Source: Phycisphaerae bacterium (lineage in GTDB: Bacteria; Planctomycetota; Phycisphaerae; Phycisphaerales; Phycisphaeraceae). Taken from it: a stretch of 64,000 nucleotides of DNA. Below the pieces are notes generated by a model. It did not search any database. It had not been told where the DNA came from and was given only the letters and a program-made list of their open reading frames with translations. Of this stretch, positions 16,497-25,625 are shown piece after piece. Position 1 is the stretch's first letter. The number at the start of each line of letters is the position of its first letter. A program made the position numbers and the translations under genes. The stretch is taken from assembly GCA_030432595.1 (NCBI GenBank), contig JAUIGU010000002.1, forward strand, positions 1-64,000, written 5' to 3'.

Positions 16497-18653
16497 TTAC
16501 TCCGCCGCGGCGGCGGCGAGCTTGTCGTCTTCGACGCCTTCGTCCTTGAGGGCCTGCTTGCGGGAGAGCTTCACGCGGCCCTGGTCGTCAATGAGGATGA
16601 CCTTGACGCGGACGGTGTCGCCGACCTTCACGATGTCGGTGACGTTCTTGACGAAGCCGTCGGCGAGTTCGGAGATGTGGCAGAGGCCGTCCTGGCCGGG
16701 GATGACTTCGATGAAGGCGCCGAAGTCCTTCACGCTGGTGACGCGGCCGGTGTAGATCTGGTCGAGCTTGACCTCGGCGGCGATCTTCTCGACTTCTTCG
16801 AGGGCCTTCTCGGCCTTGCCGGCGCCGACGGCGGAGATGTAGATCGTGCCGTCTTCCTCGATGTCGATCTGGGCGCCGGTGGCTTCCTGGATGGAGCGGA
16901 TCATCTTGCCGCCGGGGCCGATGAGCTTGCCGATCTTGTCGGGATTGATGGTAGTGACCAGCATGCGCGGCGCCGAGTCGGCGATCTGCTTGCGCGGTTC
17001 GGGGATGGCCTTTTCGATCATGTCGATGATCTCGAGGCGGTTCTTCTTGGCGAGTTCGAAGGTCTTCTCGATCTGGGCGAGGGTGAGTCCGCGCGTCTTG
17101 AGGTCGAGCTGGATGGCGGTGATGCCGTCGCGGGTGCCGGTGACCTTGAAGTCCATGTCGCCGAAATGGTCTTCCTCGCCCTGGATGTCGGTGAGGTAGC
17201 AGTCGTCGTGGCCGTCGCCGCCGGTGATGATGCCGATGGAGATGCCGGCGACGGGGGCCTTGATCGGCACGCCGGCGTCCATGAGGGCGAGGGTGCCGCC
17301 GCAGGCCGAGGCCATGGACGACGAGCCGTTGCTCTCGAGAATGTCGGAGACGAGGCGGACGGTGTAGGGGAACTTGTCGACGTCGGGCAGGACCGGGGCG
17401 AGCGCGCGTTGGGCGAGCATGCCGTGGCCGATCTCGCGGCGGCCCGGGCCGGTGATGCGCTTCGCCTCACCAACACTGAACGGCGGGAAGTTGTAGTGGA
17501 GGTAGAACTTCTCGGAGTACTCGTCGCTGAGCCCGTCGACGATCTGCTCGTCCTTGCCGGTGCCGAGCACGGCGGTGACCAGCGCCTGGGTTTCGCCGCG
17601 CTGGAAGAGGCCCGAGCCGTGCACCTTGGGCAGCACGGAGACCTCGCAGTCGATCGCGCGGAGCTCGTCGAAGCTGCGGCCGTCGGTACGCGAGCCGGAG
17701 CGGATGATCTCGCGGGTGATCTCTTCTTCGAGGTCGTGCAGGTAGGAGCCGACCTTCTTCATGGTCTCGCGGTAGTCGTTCCAGACGCCCACACCCGCGC
17801 CGGCGTCGGGCTCGGGGAAGTTCTGCTTCTTGAAGTTGCTCTTGGCTTCACGGACGGCGTCCTGACGGTCGAGCTTGTTGCCGTCGGCGGTCTTGGCGGC
17901 CTTGAGCGCGGGGCCGAACGCATCGACCTTGGTCTTGACGTCGGCGGGGATGTCGTAGCTGAACTCCTGCTTGGGCTTGCCGGCCTTGCCCTGCAGGTCC
18001 TTGATGAGGGCGGTGACCTGCTTGACGTAGTCGAAGCCGAAGGTGATGGCTTCGAGCATCTCGTTTTCGGGGATCTGGTGGGCGCCGACCTCGATCATGT
18101 TGAGGCCGTCTTCGTGGCCGCAGAGCAGCAGATCCAGGTCGGAGTAGGCCTCCTGCGCCTTGGTGGGCATGATGACGGGCTTGCCGTCGATGCGGCCGAC
18201 GCGGACGTTGCCGATCGGGCCCTGGAACGGGGCGGAGCTGATGGACAGCGCGGCGGCGGCGGCGATGCCGGCGAGGACGTCGGGCTCGTTCTGCCCGTCG
18301 TAGGCCAGGACCCAGCACTGGATCTGGACCTCGTCGATGTAGCCGTTGGGGAACAGCGGCCGGATGGGCCGGTCGATGTTCCGCATGGTGAGGATTTCTT
18401 TCTGGTTGGGCGCGCCCTCGCGCTTGCGGAAGCCGCCGGGGAACTTGCCGGCCGCGGAGACCTTCTCGCGGTAGTCCACAGTGAGCGGGAAGAAGTCCAG
18501 GCCCGGGCGCGGGTCGGAGCGGACGGCGGTGCCGAGCACGACGGTCTCGCCGTACTGGACGCGGACGGCGCCGTCGGCCTGCTTGGCGAGCTTGCCGGTT
18601 TCGATGGAGAGGGTGCGGCCGCCGATTTCGAGTTCGACGCGGTGGAAGGCCAT
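16497..18653 (-). CDS. pnp: Polyribonucleotide nucleotidyltransferase (PNPase)
   Basis: 718 residues. PNPase degrades RNA 3' to 5' using phosphate and can add tails. Two RNase PH-like modules are visible: the first starts MAFHRVELEIGGRTLSIETG with FFPLTVDYREK and FPGGFRKREG; the second has SGLFQRGETQALVTAVLGT and SSSMASACGGTLALMDAGV. An alpha-helical region lies between them. A KH domain (IGPGGKMIRSIQEATGAQID) and an S1 domain (YTGRVTSVKDFGAFIEVIPG) follow. ATG 18653 is chosen because upstream sequence is unlike the family. rpsO lies upstream in the same direction, the classical rpsO-pnp arrangement. Confidence 0.97.
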   Translation of the reverse strand: MAFHRVELEIGGRTLSIETGKLAKQADGAVRVQYGETVVLGTAVRSDPRPGLDFFPLTVDYREKVSAAGKFPGGFRKREGAPNQKEILTMRNIDRPIRPLFPNGYIDEVQIQCWVLAYDGQNEPDVLAGIAAAAALSISSAPFQGPIGNVRVGRIDGKPVIMPTKAQEAYSDLDLLLCGHEDGLNMIEVGAHQIPENEMLEAITFGFDYVKQVTALIKDLQGKAGKPKQEFSYDIPADVKTKVDAFGPALKAAKTADGNKLDRQDAVREAKSNFKKQNFPEPDAGAGVGVWNDYRETMKKVGSYLHDLEEEITREIIRSGSRTDGRSFDELRAIDCEVSVLPKVHGSGLFQRGETQALVTAVLGTGKDEQIVDGLSDEYSEKFYLHYNFPPFSVGEAKRITGPGRREIGHGMLAQRALAPVLPDVDKFPYTVRLVSDILESNGSSSMASACGGTLALMDAGVPIKAPVAGISIGIITGGDGHDDCYLTDIQGEEDHFGDMDFKVTGTRDGITAIQLDLKTRGLTLAQIEKTFELAKKNRLEIIDMIEKAIPEPRKQIADSAPRMLVTTINPDKIGKLIGPGGKMIRSIQEATGAQIDIEEDGTIYISAVGAGKAEKALEEVEKIAAEVKLDQIYTGRVTSVKDFGAFIEVIPGQDGLCHISELADGFVKNVTDIVKVGDTVRVKVILIDDQGRVKLSRKQALKDEGVEDDKLAAAAAE

Positions 18654-18890
18654 GATGAAAGATTCCCGAGCGCGGCAAGGAGTTGAACGAACCGCCCGCG
18701 TGGGCTCCGCGCTGGCGTCGGGAGGCGAAAGAGCAGGAAGTCGGAAAGACCAGGCCGGGAACGGTGTAACGCGTCCTCGCTTGCTGGGGTTTCCGGGTTC
18801 TTGCTCTGCCGGGTCCCTGACGGCCGGGCGGGCGGCGTCGGCGCTGCGGCCGACAAAAGGGTCGATCGACGGAACGGACCACCGATCAAC

Positions 18891-18921
18891 GAAAACAGGC
18901 CGCGGCGTTTCGGCCACGGCC
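18891..18921 (-). terminator. Intrinsic terminator or attenuator between rpsO and pnp
   Basis: On the minus strand a stem GGCCGTGGC-CGAAAC-GCCGCGGCC (one G-T wobble) is followed by TGTTTTC, about 14 bases after the rpsO stop. It may end most rpsO transcripts and set the level of read-through into pnp. Confidence 0.6.
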
Positions 18922-18935
18922 CGTGCGAAATCGGA

Positions 18936-19205
18936 TCAGCGGCGCAGGCCCAGGCGTTGGATCAATTCCTGGTAGGCCGGTCGGTTCTTCTTGAGCAGGT
19001 AAGCCAGCAGCCGCTTGCGTTTGCTGACCATCTGGAGCAATCCGCGTTGGCTGGCGTAGTCGTGCTTGTGCTGCTTGAGGTGCTCGGTCAGTTCCTTGAT
19101 GCGGTGAGTCAGGATGGCGACCTGGACTTCGGGGCTGCCGGAGTCTTTGCCGTCGCGGCGGTACTGCTCGATGAGTTCGGTCTTCTGGGTCTTGGTAATG
19201 GACAT
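18936..19205 (-). CDS. rpsO: 30S ribosomal protein S15
   Basis: 89 residues, the normal length for S15. The sequence has family landmarks [35 protein letters not shown] and [12 protein letters not shown]15 is a primary binder of 16S rRNA in the small subunit. It is followed by pnp on the same strand, as in many bacteria. The start at 19205 gives a standard N-terminus ([16 protein letters not shown]). Confidence 0.97.
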   Translation of the reverse strand: MSITKTQKTELIEQYRRDGKDSGSPEVQVAILTHRIKELTEHLKQHKHDYASQRGLLQMVSKRKRLLAYLLKKNRPAYQELIQRLGLRR

Positions 19206-19369
19206 CGAAAAAGGGTCTCGCGTTAGGGGGTCACCGCGGGTTCAGCGTGGCCCGTGAAGTTGTCCGAATGGAATCGGAACTTCCGGGGGCCGAATCCCGG
19301 GTCGAGGCGGCGCACACCGCCGCCAGCGGGAAGGGAGATTGTAGCGGGATTTGAGGGTTTGGCGAATCG

Positions 19370-19391
19370 GGCCACGCTCGGAGAGCGTGGG
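19370..19391 (-). terminator. Hairpin after the gene at 19407 (degenerate family 2 palindrome)
   Basis: The stem GCCACGCTC-GGA-GAGCGTGGGC is followed on the plus strand by TTC. It resembles the AAGCCCACG...CGTGGGCTT palindromes, with the left outer arm eroded. It lies about 15 bases beyond the stop of the upstream minus-strand gene and may separate it from rpsO. Confidence 0.45.
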
Positions 19392-19406
19392 CTTCTGGTC
19401 TGGGGT

Positions 19407-20003
19407 TCATTCCGCTTTGCGCCAGCCGCCGCCGGCACCGCGGACGCCGTTGGACTCGGCCTCGCCGTCGCGTTTGAGCTTGAGCAGGGCCGAGGAAGGG
19501 TCGAACCCGACCTTGTCCGCAATCTCGCCCTTGGCGATAAAGTCGCGGCTCGCCCCGGGGAGGGCTTTGTAGACAGCGCGGGCTTCCTGCTCCATCTGGG
19601 CGGTGCTTTTGCGGGTGCGTTTGCCGGGGGCGGCGGGGCTGCCGGGGGTGGCGGTTTTGGCGGCGGCGGCCGAGGCGGGCGGGCTGGTGTCTTTGAGCTT
19701 GAGCGGGACGCGGAGCATATTCGCAACCACGACGGTGGCCTCGGCAACGAGTTGCAGGTTCTGTTTGCGTTGCGTGCGGTCGTCGATCTTCAAACCCTTG
19801 AGTTGTTCGTCGATGGCGGCGGCGGCGGCGTTGTAGGCGGGGGAGCCTTCTTCGAGGGCCCGGCCGAGGTTGGCCCGTTGCTGTTCGAGTTTGTCGCGGT
19901 CTTCGCCGGCCTTGAGCGCGGCGGGCGAGGGCTGGGCGGCGAACTCTTCGACGATCGGGGTCAGGGTCTTGCTCAGGGTGTCGATCAGGTGTTCTTTGGT
20001 CAT
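19407..20003 (-). CDS. Hypothetical protein, 198 aa, Ala-rich, basic middle
   Basis: The start ATG 20003 (MTKEHLIDTLSKTL) is preferred over an upstream in-frame ATG at 20039. The first 100 residues are predicted helical and charged (AGEDRDKLEQQRANLGRALE). A Ser/Ala/Pro-rich linker and a basic stretch PGKRTRKSTAQ follow, then a C-terminal segment GFDPSSALLKLKRDG. There is no signal peptide or membrane segment. The basic linker with a small C-terminal domain suggests nucleic-acid binding, but I recognise no family. It lies upstream of rpsO-pnp with a hairpin between. Confidence 0.6.
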   Translation of the reverse strand: MTKEHLIDTLSKTLTPIVEEFAAQPSPAALKAGEDRDKLEQQRANLGRALEEGSPAYNAAAAAIDEQLKGLKIDDRTQRKQNLQLVAEATVVVANMLRVPLKLKDTSPPASAAAAKTATPGSPAAPGKRTRKSTAQMEQEARAVYKALPGASRDFIAKGEIADKVGFDPSSALLKLKRDGEAESNGVRGAGGGWRKAE

Positions 20004-20234
20004 GGCGGGCCTATTCGATGAAAACGCAACGAGAAACACAAGGAACCCCCACGCGCCACGGTCGATGGGATGGGGTTTGGACGAAACGTCCCGCGCGGTC
20101 CCGGCTAGGGATTAGCGCGGCGCGAAAAGGCGATGGGGCCGAGTCGCCGACGGCCGTAAACGCGGGCCGTCGCCTCCGGGGGCGCAAAGCATAGCCGCGG
20201 GCCGGGGCGATGTCGAGCGGCGACGGAGTTACGC

Positions 20235-21884
20235 TTAGCGGCGGCGCACTCGGGCTGAGGTCAACGCCAGCAGCGTCGTTGCGGCGGCCGGTTCGGGGAT
20301 GACCGTGCCGTTGACCCGGACGATGAAGCGCTCGTAGCGCGTGATGGGCGTGTCGGGGTGCGTGTCGGTGACTTCGAGGATCAGGTGCAGCGTGCTGCCG
20401 GGGTCGAAGTCGGCGGTGCTGAGGAAGAGGCTGTCGGAGGAGGTGGTGGCGAGCGTGTCGAGCGCGGCCTGGGGCAGCGTGCCGTTGCCGGCTTCTTCGT
20501 AGAACCACCAGGTGTAGTCGAGGCTCTGGCCGTCGGGGTCGAACCAGCCGTTGCTTAAGAGGAAGACGAAGCTGTCGGGGTCGGTGCGGACGGTCTGGGG
20601 TTCGCCGAAGCCGGCCAGCGGGATGGGGGCGTGGTTGGCGTCGGCGAAGTCTTCGACGAACCAGTCCATGCGGGCGGCGAACTCGTTCTGGTACGCCTCG
20701 CGGAAGCGGGCGATGGTCCACTTGGCCTGGGCGGCGGAGACGTTGGCGGCGGGGTCGGTGACGGGCTCGGGCAGCTCGTCGAAGGCGGGGACGAAGTGGT
20801 TGGTGCCGTCGCCTTCGAGGACGTAGCGGCCACCCCAGCCGCCGGTGTCGGGCCGGTTGGGGTCGTTCAGGCCAGTGGGGAAGTAGAACAGCCACGCGGG
20901 CGTGTCGCCTTCCTTGACGCCGGCGGAGTTGCGGGCGGCGGTGGCGTTCTGCGTTGCCGAGGGGATCTGGGTGACGGTGTCGGGGTACATCGCGCCCAGC
21001 GCGCCGTGGTTGGTGGTGACGTTGGTCTGGGCCCAGGCGGTGGTGTTGAGCAACGCGACGTCGTCGGAGACCAGCGGCACGGCCACGTCCGTGAAGGTCG
21101 CCGAGTCGTTCTGGTAAAAGCCGCGGTAGGTCGAGTCGAACCGGCGGACCGTGTCGTCGGGCGCGGCACCCTGGGGCGTGGGGTCGATGATCTGGAGCGT
21201 GGGGTAGTTCTGCTTGATCCAGGTAAGCGTGCCCTCGGCGGCATCGCTGTAGCCGTCCTGGTCGTTGATGGCGTGGACGCTGAGCTTGTTGACGAACGCA
21301 GTGACTTCGCCGGGCGTGCGGTTGTTGGAGACGTCGAACAGGGCCTGGGCCAACTCGGTCGCGCCGCCCCAGATGGCGACGTTGAGCGGGTCGGCCGAGG
21401 CGTCGACGGCGGCGATGATGGCGGTGGACCCCGCGGTGCTGTTCCCGACCCCGACGTTGGAGATCCCGCGGTTGGGGTTGCCGGCGTGGATCTTGGCGAG
21501 CAGGGACGCGGCGGTGGGGAAGTCGGCCGAGTGCTGGAGCAGGTTGGCGTGGTCCTGGCCGTAGGCGTTGACGAAGTTCTGGATCAGGTCGGTGCGGGGC
21601 GTTGGGTCGGTCTCGCCGGGCACGCCGCTGGCCGAGGCGATGAGGCCCTCGATGCGGAACGCGTCGGCATGGGCGAGCAGGCGAACGAGCGATTGCTGGT
21701 CATCCGGGTCGCCGCCGATGTCGGTGGTGATGAGCAGGCGCGGGCGCGTGTCCTGGGCGTGGGCGGAGCCGGGCGTCACGGCCGGCAGGATGCCCAGGGC
21801 GGCGCACAGGATCGGTGCGATCCGGCGGATTCGACGGACAAGGGACCGGCGCGGCGTCGGGGTGGGCGTCGTGGGGGTCAACAA
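20235..21884 (-). CDS. Secreted DUF1593 (nucleoside hydrolase-like) PEP-CTERM protein
   Basis: 549 residues. A signal peptide (LCAALGILPAVTPGSAHA) is followed by LLITTDIGGDPDDQQSLVRL, the nucleoside-hydrolase-like acidic motif that opens DUF1593 proteins. The middle has AIWGGATELAQALFDV and SVHAINDQDGYSDA; the C-terminal third looks like a beta-sandwich (GWFDPDGQSLDYTWWFYEE). The last residues, VIPEPAAATTLLALTSARV plus RRR, form a short PEP-CTERM-like tail. In known relatives this architecture occurs in proteins tied to polysaccharide degradation. The enzyme activity is unproven. It diverges from the gene at 22216 across about 330 bp. Confidence 0.85.
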   Translation of the reverse strand: MLTPTTPTPTPRRSLVRRIRRIAPILCAALGILPAVTPGSAHAQDTRPRLLITTDIGGDPDDQQSLVRLLAHADAFRIEGLIASASGVPGETDPTPRTDLIQNFVNAYGQDHANLLQHSADFPTAASLLAKIHAGNPNRGISNVGVGNSTAGSTAIIAAVDASADPLNVAIWGGATELAQALFDVSNNRTPGEVTAFVNKLSVHAINDQDGYSDAAEGTLTWIKQNYPTLQIIDPTPQGAAPDDTVRRFDSTYRGFYQNDSATFTDVAVPLVSDDVALLNTTAWAQTNVTTNHGALGAMYPDTVTQIPSATQNATAARNSAGVKEGDTPAWLFYFPTGLNDPNRPDTGGWGGRYVLEGDGTNHFVPAFDELPEPVTDPAANVSAAQAKWTIARFREAYQNEFAARMDWFVEDFADANHAPIPLAGFGEPQTVRTDPDSFVFLLSNGWFDPDGQSLDYTWWFYEEAGNGTLPQAALDTLATTSSDSLFLSTADFDPGSTLHLILEVTDTHPDTPITRYERFIVRVNGTVIPEPAAATTLLALTSARVRRR

Positions 21885-22215
21885 CGTGGGCTTTCGGGGG
21901 GCGGGATCGGCGGTCGCCCGGGCACACGGCCGGTGACCGAGCCGTCCGGGGTGGCCGGGACGGATCGTCCAAGTGTACGCGCAAACACTGTCTAGACCAA
22001 TGCATATGTGAAAATATCTCGGGTCAGACGACAGGAATCCGAACGTCCGTTGAGCCGGATTGCCCCCTCCGCACTATTTCTTGGAAACGACAAGGTAGCG
22101 TGGCCACCTCCGGAACCACGAAGGGACATCACGCATTGACCACAAGGGGGTAGGCCTGGAAAATGACCCGATTCACACGGATCGACCCTGGGTCGATTGG
22201 CCGCGAGGCTTGCCC
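21885..22215. other. Divergent intergenic region
   Basis: About 330 bp between the DUF1593 gene and the gene at 22216. It must hold both promoters. I see no strong palindrome. Near 22110-22150 the segments ACCACGAAGGGACATCACGC and GACCACAAGG resemble single arms of the intergenic repeat units described elsewhere. Confidence 0.4.
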
Positions 22216-23730
22216 ATGGACACGATGGAGCCGATTGAACCCCCCGCCGAGGACGTAACGTCTGCCTCGGACCCCGCGGCCCGACCCGCGCCGACGCGCC
22301 GACGCCCCCCTTGGCTAGTGCCCCTGATGATCGGCGGGGTGACGCTGGCGGTGACCATGACCGTGAGCATGGCGATCGGGGTGACGGTGGTGCTGCCGTG
22401 GCTCTTCGGCGGCGGGGACGCCAAGGGCGACAACGGCTCGGCCAACGGGGATCGATCTGAGGGTCAACACGTCACGGCGGGCGCCGCCGACGGGGCCCAC
22501 CGCTGGGTGGGGCTCTGGGAGACGACGACCATGCCGCCGGGGCTGCGCGGCCAGGGCATCCAGCCGGTGAACCTGGTGATGCAGGTGACGCCGGACCGGT
22601 TCTACAGCGTCGCGGTGCGGGAAGCGCAGGACCTGGACCTGGACGGGCTGCCCGACCCATTTGTGCTCGGTGTGCTGGAGGCGGGCGGCGGGAAGTGGTC
22701 GACCAAAACGTTCCGCGGCGCCCCGGGCCAGGGGACGTACCGATTCGAAGACGGCGAAATCAACGTCGCGTTGCACGTGGTCGACGCGCAGCAGCACGAA
22801 GTGACGTGGACGCCCACGAGTTTCGAGGCGCTGCCAAAGCTAGGCGGGTCGCTGCCGGTGCGGGTGCCGGGCGTGGACATGACGGATGCGCCGGTGCTGC
22901 CGTTCATCGCGATGGGCCGGGCGATGGCCAAGGACTGGAAAGAGGACGCGGTGCTGCTGCGGGTGCAGGTGCGTAACCCGCGCGTGGGCGGCCGGCTGAA
23001 CCTGATGCACCGCGACCCGTCGAGCGTGAGCATGACGTTCTACTCACCGTCGACCTACGAGAAGCTGGCCATCAGCACCTTCGGCGACAAGCTGCACCCC
23101 CACGAGATGGGCCCGAGCATGCCCCACGACGACACGCCGATCCCCGACGCGGTGATGGAACTCGACGAGGCGATGCGGCTGGCGTCGGAGACCTCGGGCC
23201 AGACCGGGCTTTGGAAGGAAGCCGAACTCGCGGCCCACCTCGCCGACGACGGGCGGAAGGTCGGCTGGAACCTGATCCCCGACCCGAACATGAAGGTGCA
23301 GCGCCCGGCCGGGCCGACCGTTCCCGGGACGTACCCCGGCGGCGGGCAGGTCGTGACGGTGGAGCGGGCGGCGCGTCCGAGGGCGGTGCTCATCGACGCG
23401 GTCAGCGGCGCGACGGTCTCGACCGCAAAGCTCGAGCAGCAATACATCGACGACTACAACAACCTCGCGAACCGCGCCGCCACGTCGCTGCGCAACCTGA
23501 TCCGCTCGGCCCACGCGACGCCATCGGTGCCGGGCGCGATGCCGCCATCGCTGTCGTGGACGTCTTCCGATTCGGGCCGATCGACCTCCACCGGAACCGA
23601 CGGCTCGCCCGCCTACGACGCGACCAATGATGCGCTCCAGCGCGCGTGGGAAGCGGGCGACATGCAGGCCTATGACCGCATCGCCGGCGGCACCGGGTCC
23701 GACACCGACCGCAGCCGATACGGGTATTGA
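22216..23730 (+). CDS. Membrane-anchored protein of unknown function, 504 aa
   Basis: The N-terminus is Pro- and Arg-rich and cytoplasmic, followed by one hydrophobic segment (LVPLMIGGVTLAVTMTVSMA and onward, about residues 38-65) and a large extracytoplasmic part. The middle contains a small beta-rich domain that starts RWVGLWETTTMPPGLRGQG and resembles a lipocalin-like or cell-envelope sensor, but I do not recognise a family. The C-terminus is Ser/Thr-rich and low complexity. ATG 22216 is chosen over TTG 22210. hemL follows 73 bases downstream. Confidence 0.75.
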   Translation: MDTMEPIEPPAEDVTSASDPAARPAPTRRRPPWLVPLMIGGVTLAVTMTVSMAIGVTVVLPWLFGGGDAKGDNGSANGDRSEGQHVTAGAADGAHRWVGLWETTTMPPGLRGQGIQPVNLVMQVTPDRFYSVAVREAQDLDLDGLPDPFVLGVLEAGGGKWSTKTFRGAPGQGTYRFEDGEINVALHVVDAQQHEVTWTPTSFEALPKLGGSLPVRVPGVDMTDAPVLPFIAMGRAMAKDWKEDAVLLRVQVRNPRVGGRLNLMHRDPSSVSMTFYSPSTYEKLAISTFGDKLHPHEMGPSMPHDDTPIPDAVMELDEAMRLASETSGQTGLWKEAELAAHLADDGRKVGWNLIPDPNMKVQRPAGPTVPGTYPGGGQVVTVERAARPRAVLIDAVSGATVSTAKLEQQYIDDYNNLANRAATSLRNLIRSAHATPSVPGAMPPSLSWTSSDSGRSTSTGTDGSPAYDATNDALQRAWEAGDMQAYDRIAGGTGSDTDRSRYGY

Positions 23731-23803
23731 CGCGCGGCGTCTGCTTACGAGGCGTGCAGACCTGACCAGATGGCCGCATTCGACGGGTGCGTACACTGGG
23801 CGC

Positions 23804-25162
23804 ATGTCCACCCGCAGTGCCGCCGTTGCCGAACCGTCCGAAGCCGCCACCGAGCGTTACGCCAAGTCCGCCGCCGCGCACGCCGCGGCGAAGAAGGTCA
23901 TGCCCGGCGGGGTGAATTCGCCCGTCCGCGCCTACAAAGCGGTGGGGCGTGACCCCGTGAGCGTCGTGTCGGGCAAGGGCGCGGTCGTCACCGACATCGA
24001 CGGCAACGACTACGTCGACTACGTCGGCAGCTACGGGCCGCTGATCCTCGGGCACGCCGCCGCGCCGATCACCGCCGCGGTGAGCAAGGCGCTGCAGCGC
24101 GGCACGACGTTCGGCATGCCCACCGAGGCGGAAACCCGCCTGGCCGAAAACGTGGTCAAGGCCGTGCCCGGTGTCGAGGTCGTGCGCTTCGTGAACTCCG
24201 GCACCGAGGCCGCCATGTCCGCGATCCGTGTCGCCCGCGGCGTCACCGGACGCAACAAGGTCATCAAGTGCACGGGCTGCTACCACGGGCACACGGACGC
24301 GCTCCTGGTCAGCGCCGGGTCGGGCGCGACGACGCTGGGCGTGCCGAGCTCGCCGGGCGTGCCGGCGTCGGTGGTGCAGAACACGGTGCTCGTGTCGTAC
24401 AACGATCTCGAAGCGGTGCGCTCCGCGATGGAAACGCACCGGGGTGACGTGGCGTGCATGGCGGTCGAGCCGGTCGCGGGGAACATGGGATGCATCCCGC
24501 CGGCCGATGGTTATTTGCAAGGTTTGCGTAACCTTTGCGACGAGTTCGACGTGCCGTTGCTCTTCGACGAAGTCATGACCGGTTTCCGTGTCGCCTACGG
24601 CGGCGCGCAAGAGCGGTACGGCGTCACGCCCGATCTCACCTGCCTGGGCAAAGTCGTCGGCGGTGGCCTGCCCTGCGCCGCGTATGGCGGGCGCGAAGAC
24701 TTCATGCGCCACGTCGCGCCCGACGGCCCGATCTACCAGGCCGGCACGCTCAGCGGTAACCCGCTCGCGATGGCCGCGGGCCTAGCCCAACTTGAGACGC
24801 TCGCCGCCGACGACTTTGCGGCGTATGAGCAACTCGAAACCACCGCCGCCGCGCTCGAAGCCGGGCTGCGCAAGGCGGCCAAGAAGGCGAAGTGCCCGGT
24901 CACGCTGACGCGCGTGGGCTCGATGCTGTGCGTGTTCTTCACCGACACCGACGAAGCCCCGGTCACGAACTACGAGCAGGCCACCGCCACCCGCACCGAC
25001 CGCTACGCATCGTTTTTCAACGCCATGCTCGACCACGGCGTCATGCTCGCGCCGGCCGCGTTCGAGGCCTGGTTCGTCTCCACCGCCCACGACGACGCGA
25101 CCACCAAGGCCACCCTCAAGGCCGCGGAGAAGGCGTTCGCCGCGGCGGCAACGATTCAATAG
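23804..25162 (+). CDS. hemL: Glutamate-1-semialdehyde 2,1-aminomutase
   Basis: 452 residues. It converts glutamate-1-semialdehyde to 5-aminolevulinate in the C5 pathway of haem synthesis, using PLP or PMP. Family landmarks are VMPGGVNSPVRA near the N-terminus, VRFVNSGTEAAMSAIRVAR, CYHGHTDALLV, LLFDEVMTGFRVAYGGAQ and the PLP-lysine motif CLGKVVGGGLPCAAYGG. ATG 23804 gives a normal N-terminus. The stop TAG overlaps the first bases of the left arm of mirror element G. Confidence 0.96.
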   Translation: MSTRSAAVAEPSEAATERYAKSAAAHAAAKKVMPGGVNSPVRAYKAVGRDPVSVVSGKGAVVTDIDGNDYVDYVGSYGPLILGHAAAPITAAVSKALQRGTTFGMPTEAETRLAENVVKAVPGVEVVRFVNSGTEAAMSAIRVARGVTGRNKVIKCTGCYHGHTDALLVSAGSGATTLGVPSSPGVPASVVQNTVLVSYNDLEAVRSAMETHRGDVACMAVEPVAGNMGCIPPADGYLQGLRNLCDEFDVPLLFDEVMTGFRVAYGGAQERYGVTPDLTCLGKVVGGGLPCAAYGGREDFMRHVAPDGPIYQAGTLSGNPLAMAAGLAQLETLAADDFAAYEQLETTAAALEAGLRKAAKKAKCPVTLTRVGSMLCVFFTDTDEAPVTNYEQATATRTDRYASFFNAMLDHGVMLAPAAFEAWFVSTAHDDATTKATLKAAEKAFAAAATIQ

Positions 25163-25618
25163 CCACAAGAAGCACAGGAGACACAAAATGGAGGAGCACG
25201 AAGCCCGTCAGCTCGCCGACCGGGTCCGGGAGACCGCGTACGCGCTGCACGTGTATTTGCGACACGGGCATCTGGAGAAGGTGTACGAGAACGGACTACG
25301 CCACCGGCCGCAGAAACAAGGTCTTTCGGTGACGAGCCAAGTGCCGCTGAGTGTTCGCGATGAAGACGGTGCCGTGCTGGGAGAGTACTTCGCCGACCTG
25401 GTGATCGACGGCCAGTTCGTGATCGAGGTCAAGGCGTGCAAGACGCTGGCGGAAGAGCACACCGCTCAGGTCCTGGGCTACCTCCGCGCGACGGGGCTGG
25501 AGCACGCTATCCTCGTGAACTTCGGTGCCCCGAAACTCCAAATACGCAAGTTTGCGAAGATGGATTCGTACGAGGCTTGAGACGTTTCTATTCTGTGTTT
25601 TTTGTGCCTCTTGTGGCT
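25161..25618. repeat. Mirror element G: inverted arms enclosing the GxxExxY gene
   Basis: The left arm at 25161-25189 begins AGCCACAAGAAGCACAGGAG and the right arm at 25590-25618 is its inverse, starting AGCCACAAGAGGCAC on the minus strand. The two 29-bp arms agree at 24 positions. The left arm starts inside the hemL stop codon and ends on the ATG of the enclosed gene; the right arm ends 7 bases before the serA start. A related element without a gene is at 29656-29864. Confidence 0.85.
25188..25580 (+). CDS. GxxExxY protein (PD-(D/E)XK nuclease-like)
   Basis: 130 residues. The family-naming motif appears as GHLEKVYENGLRH, followed by a nuclease-like core: EYFADLVIDGQFVIEVKACK supplies the Asp and the Glu-x-Lys of a PD-(D/E)XK fold, then HTAQVLGYLRATGLEHAILVNFG. 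Members of this family occur in multiple copies in planctomycetes and verrucomicrobia; their function is not known to me. It sits between hemL and serA in the same direction, flanked on both sides by inverted copies of an intergenic repeat arm, as if it were cargo. Its ATG lies inside the left arm. Confidence 0.9.
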   Translation: MEEHEARQLADRVRETAYALHVYLRHGHLEKVYENGLRHRPQKQGLSVTSQVPLSVRDEDGAVLGEYFADLVIDGQFVIEVKACKTLAEEHTAQVLGYLRATGLEHAILVNFGAPKLQIRKFAKMDSYEA

Positions 25619-25625
25619 GAACATC

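Noticed and set aside
25161-25618. Insertion sequence with transposase
   Set aside because: The enclosed protein is GxxExxY, not a known transposase, and no target-site duplication is evident.
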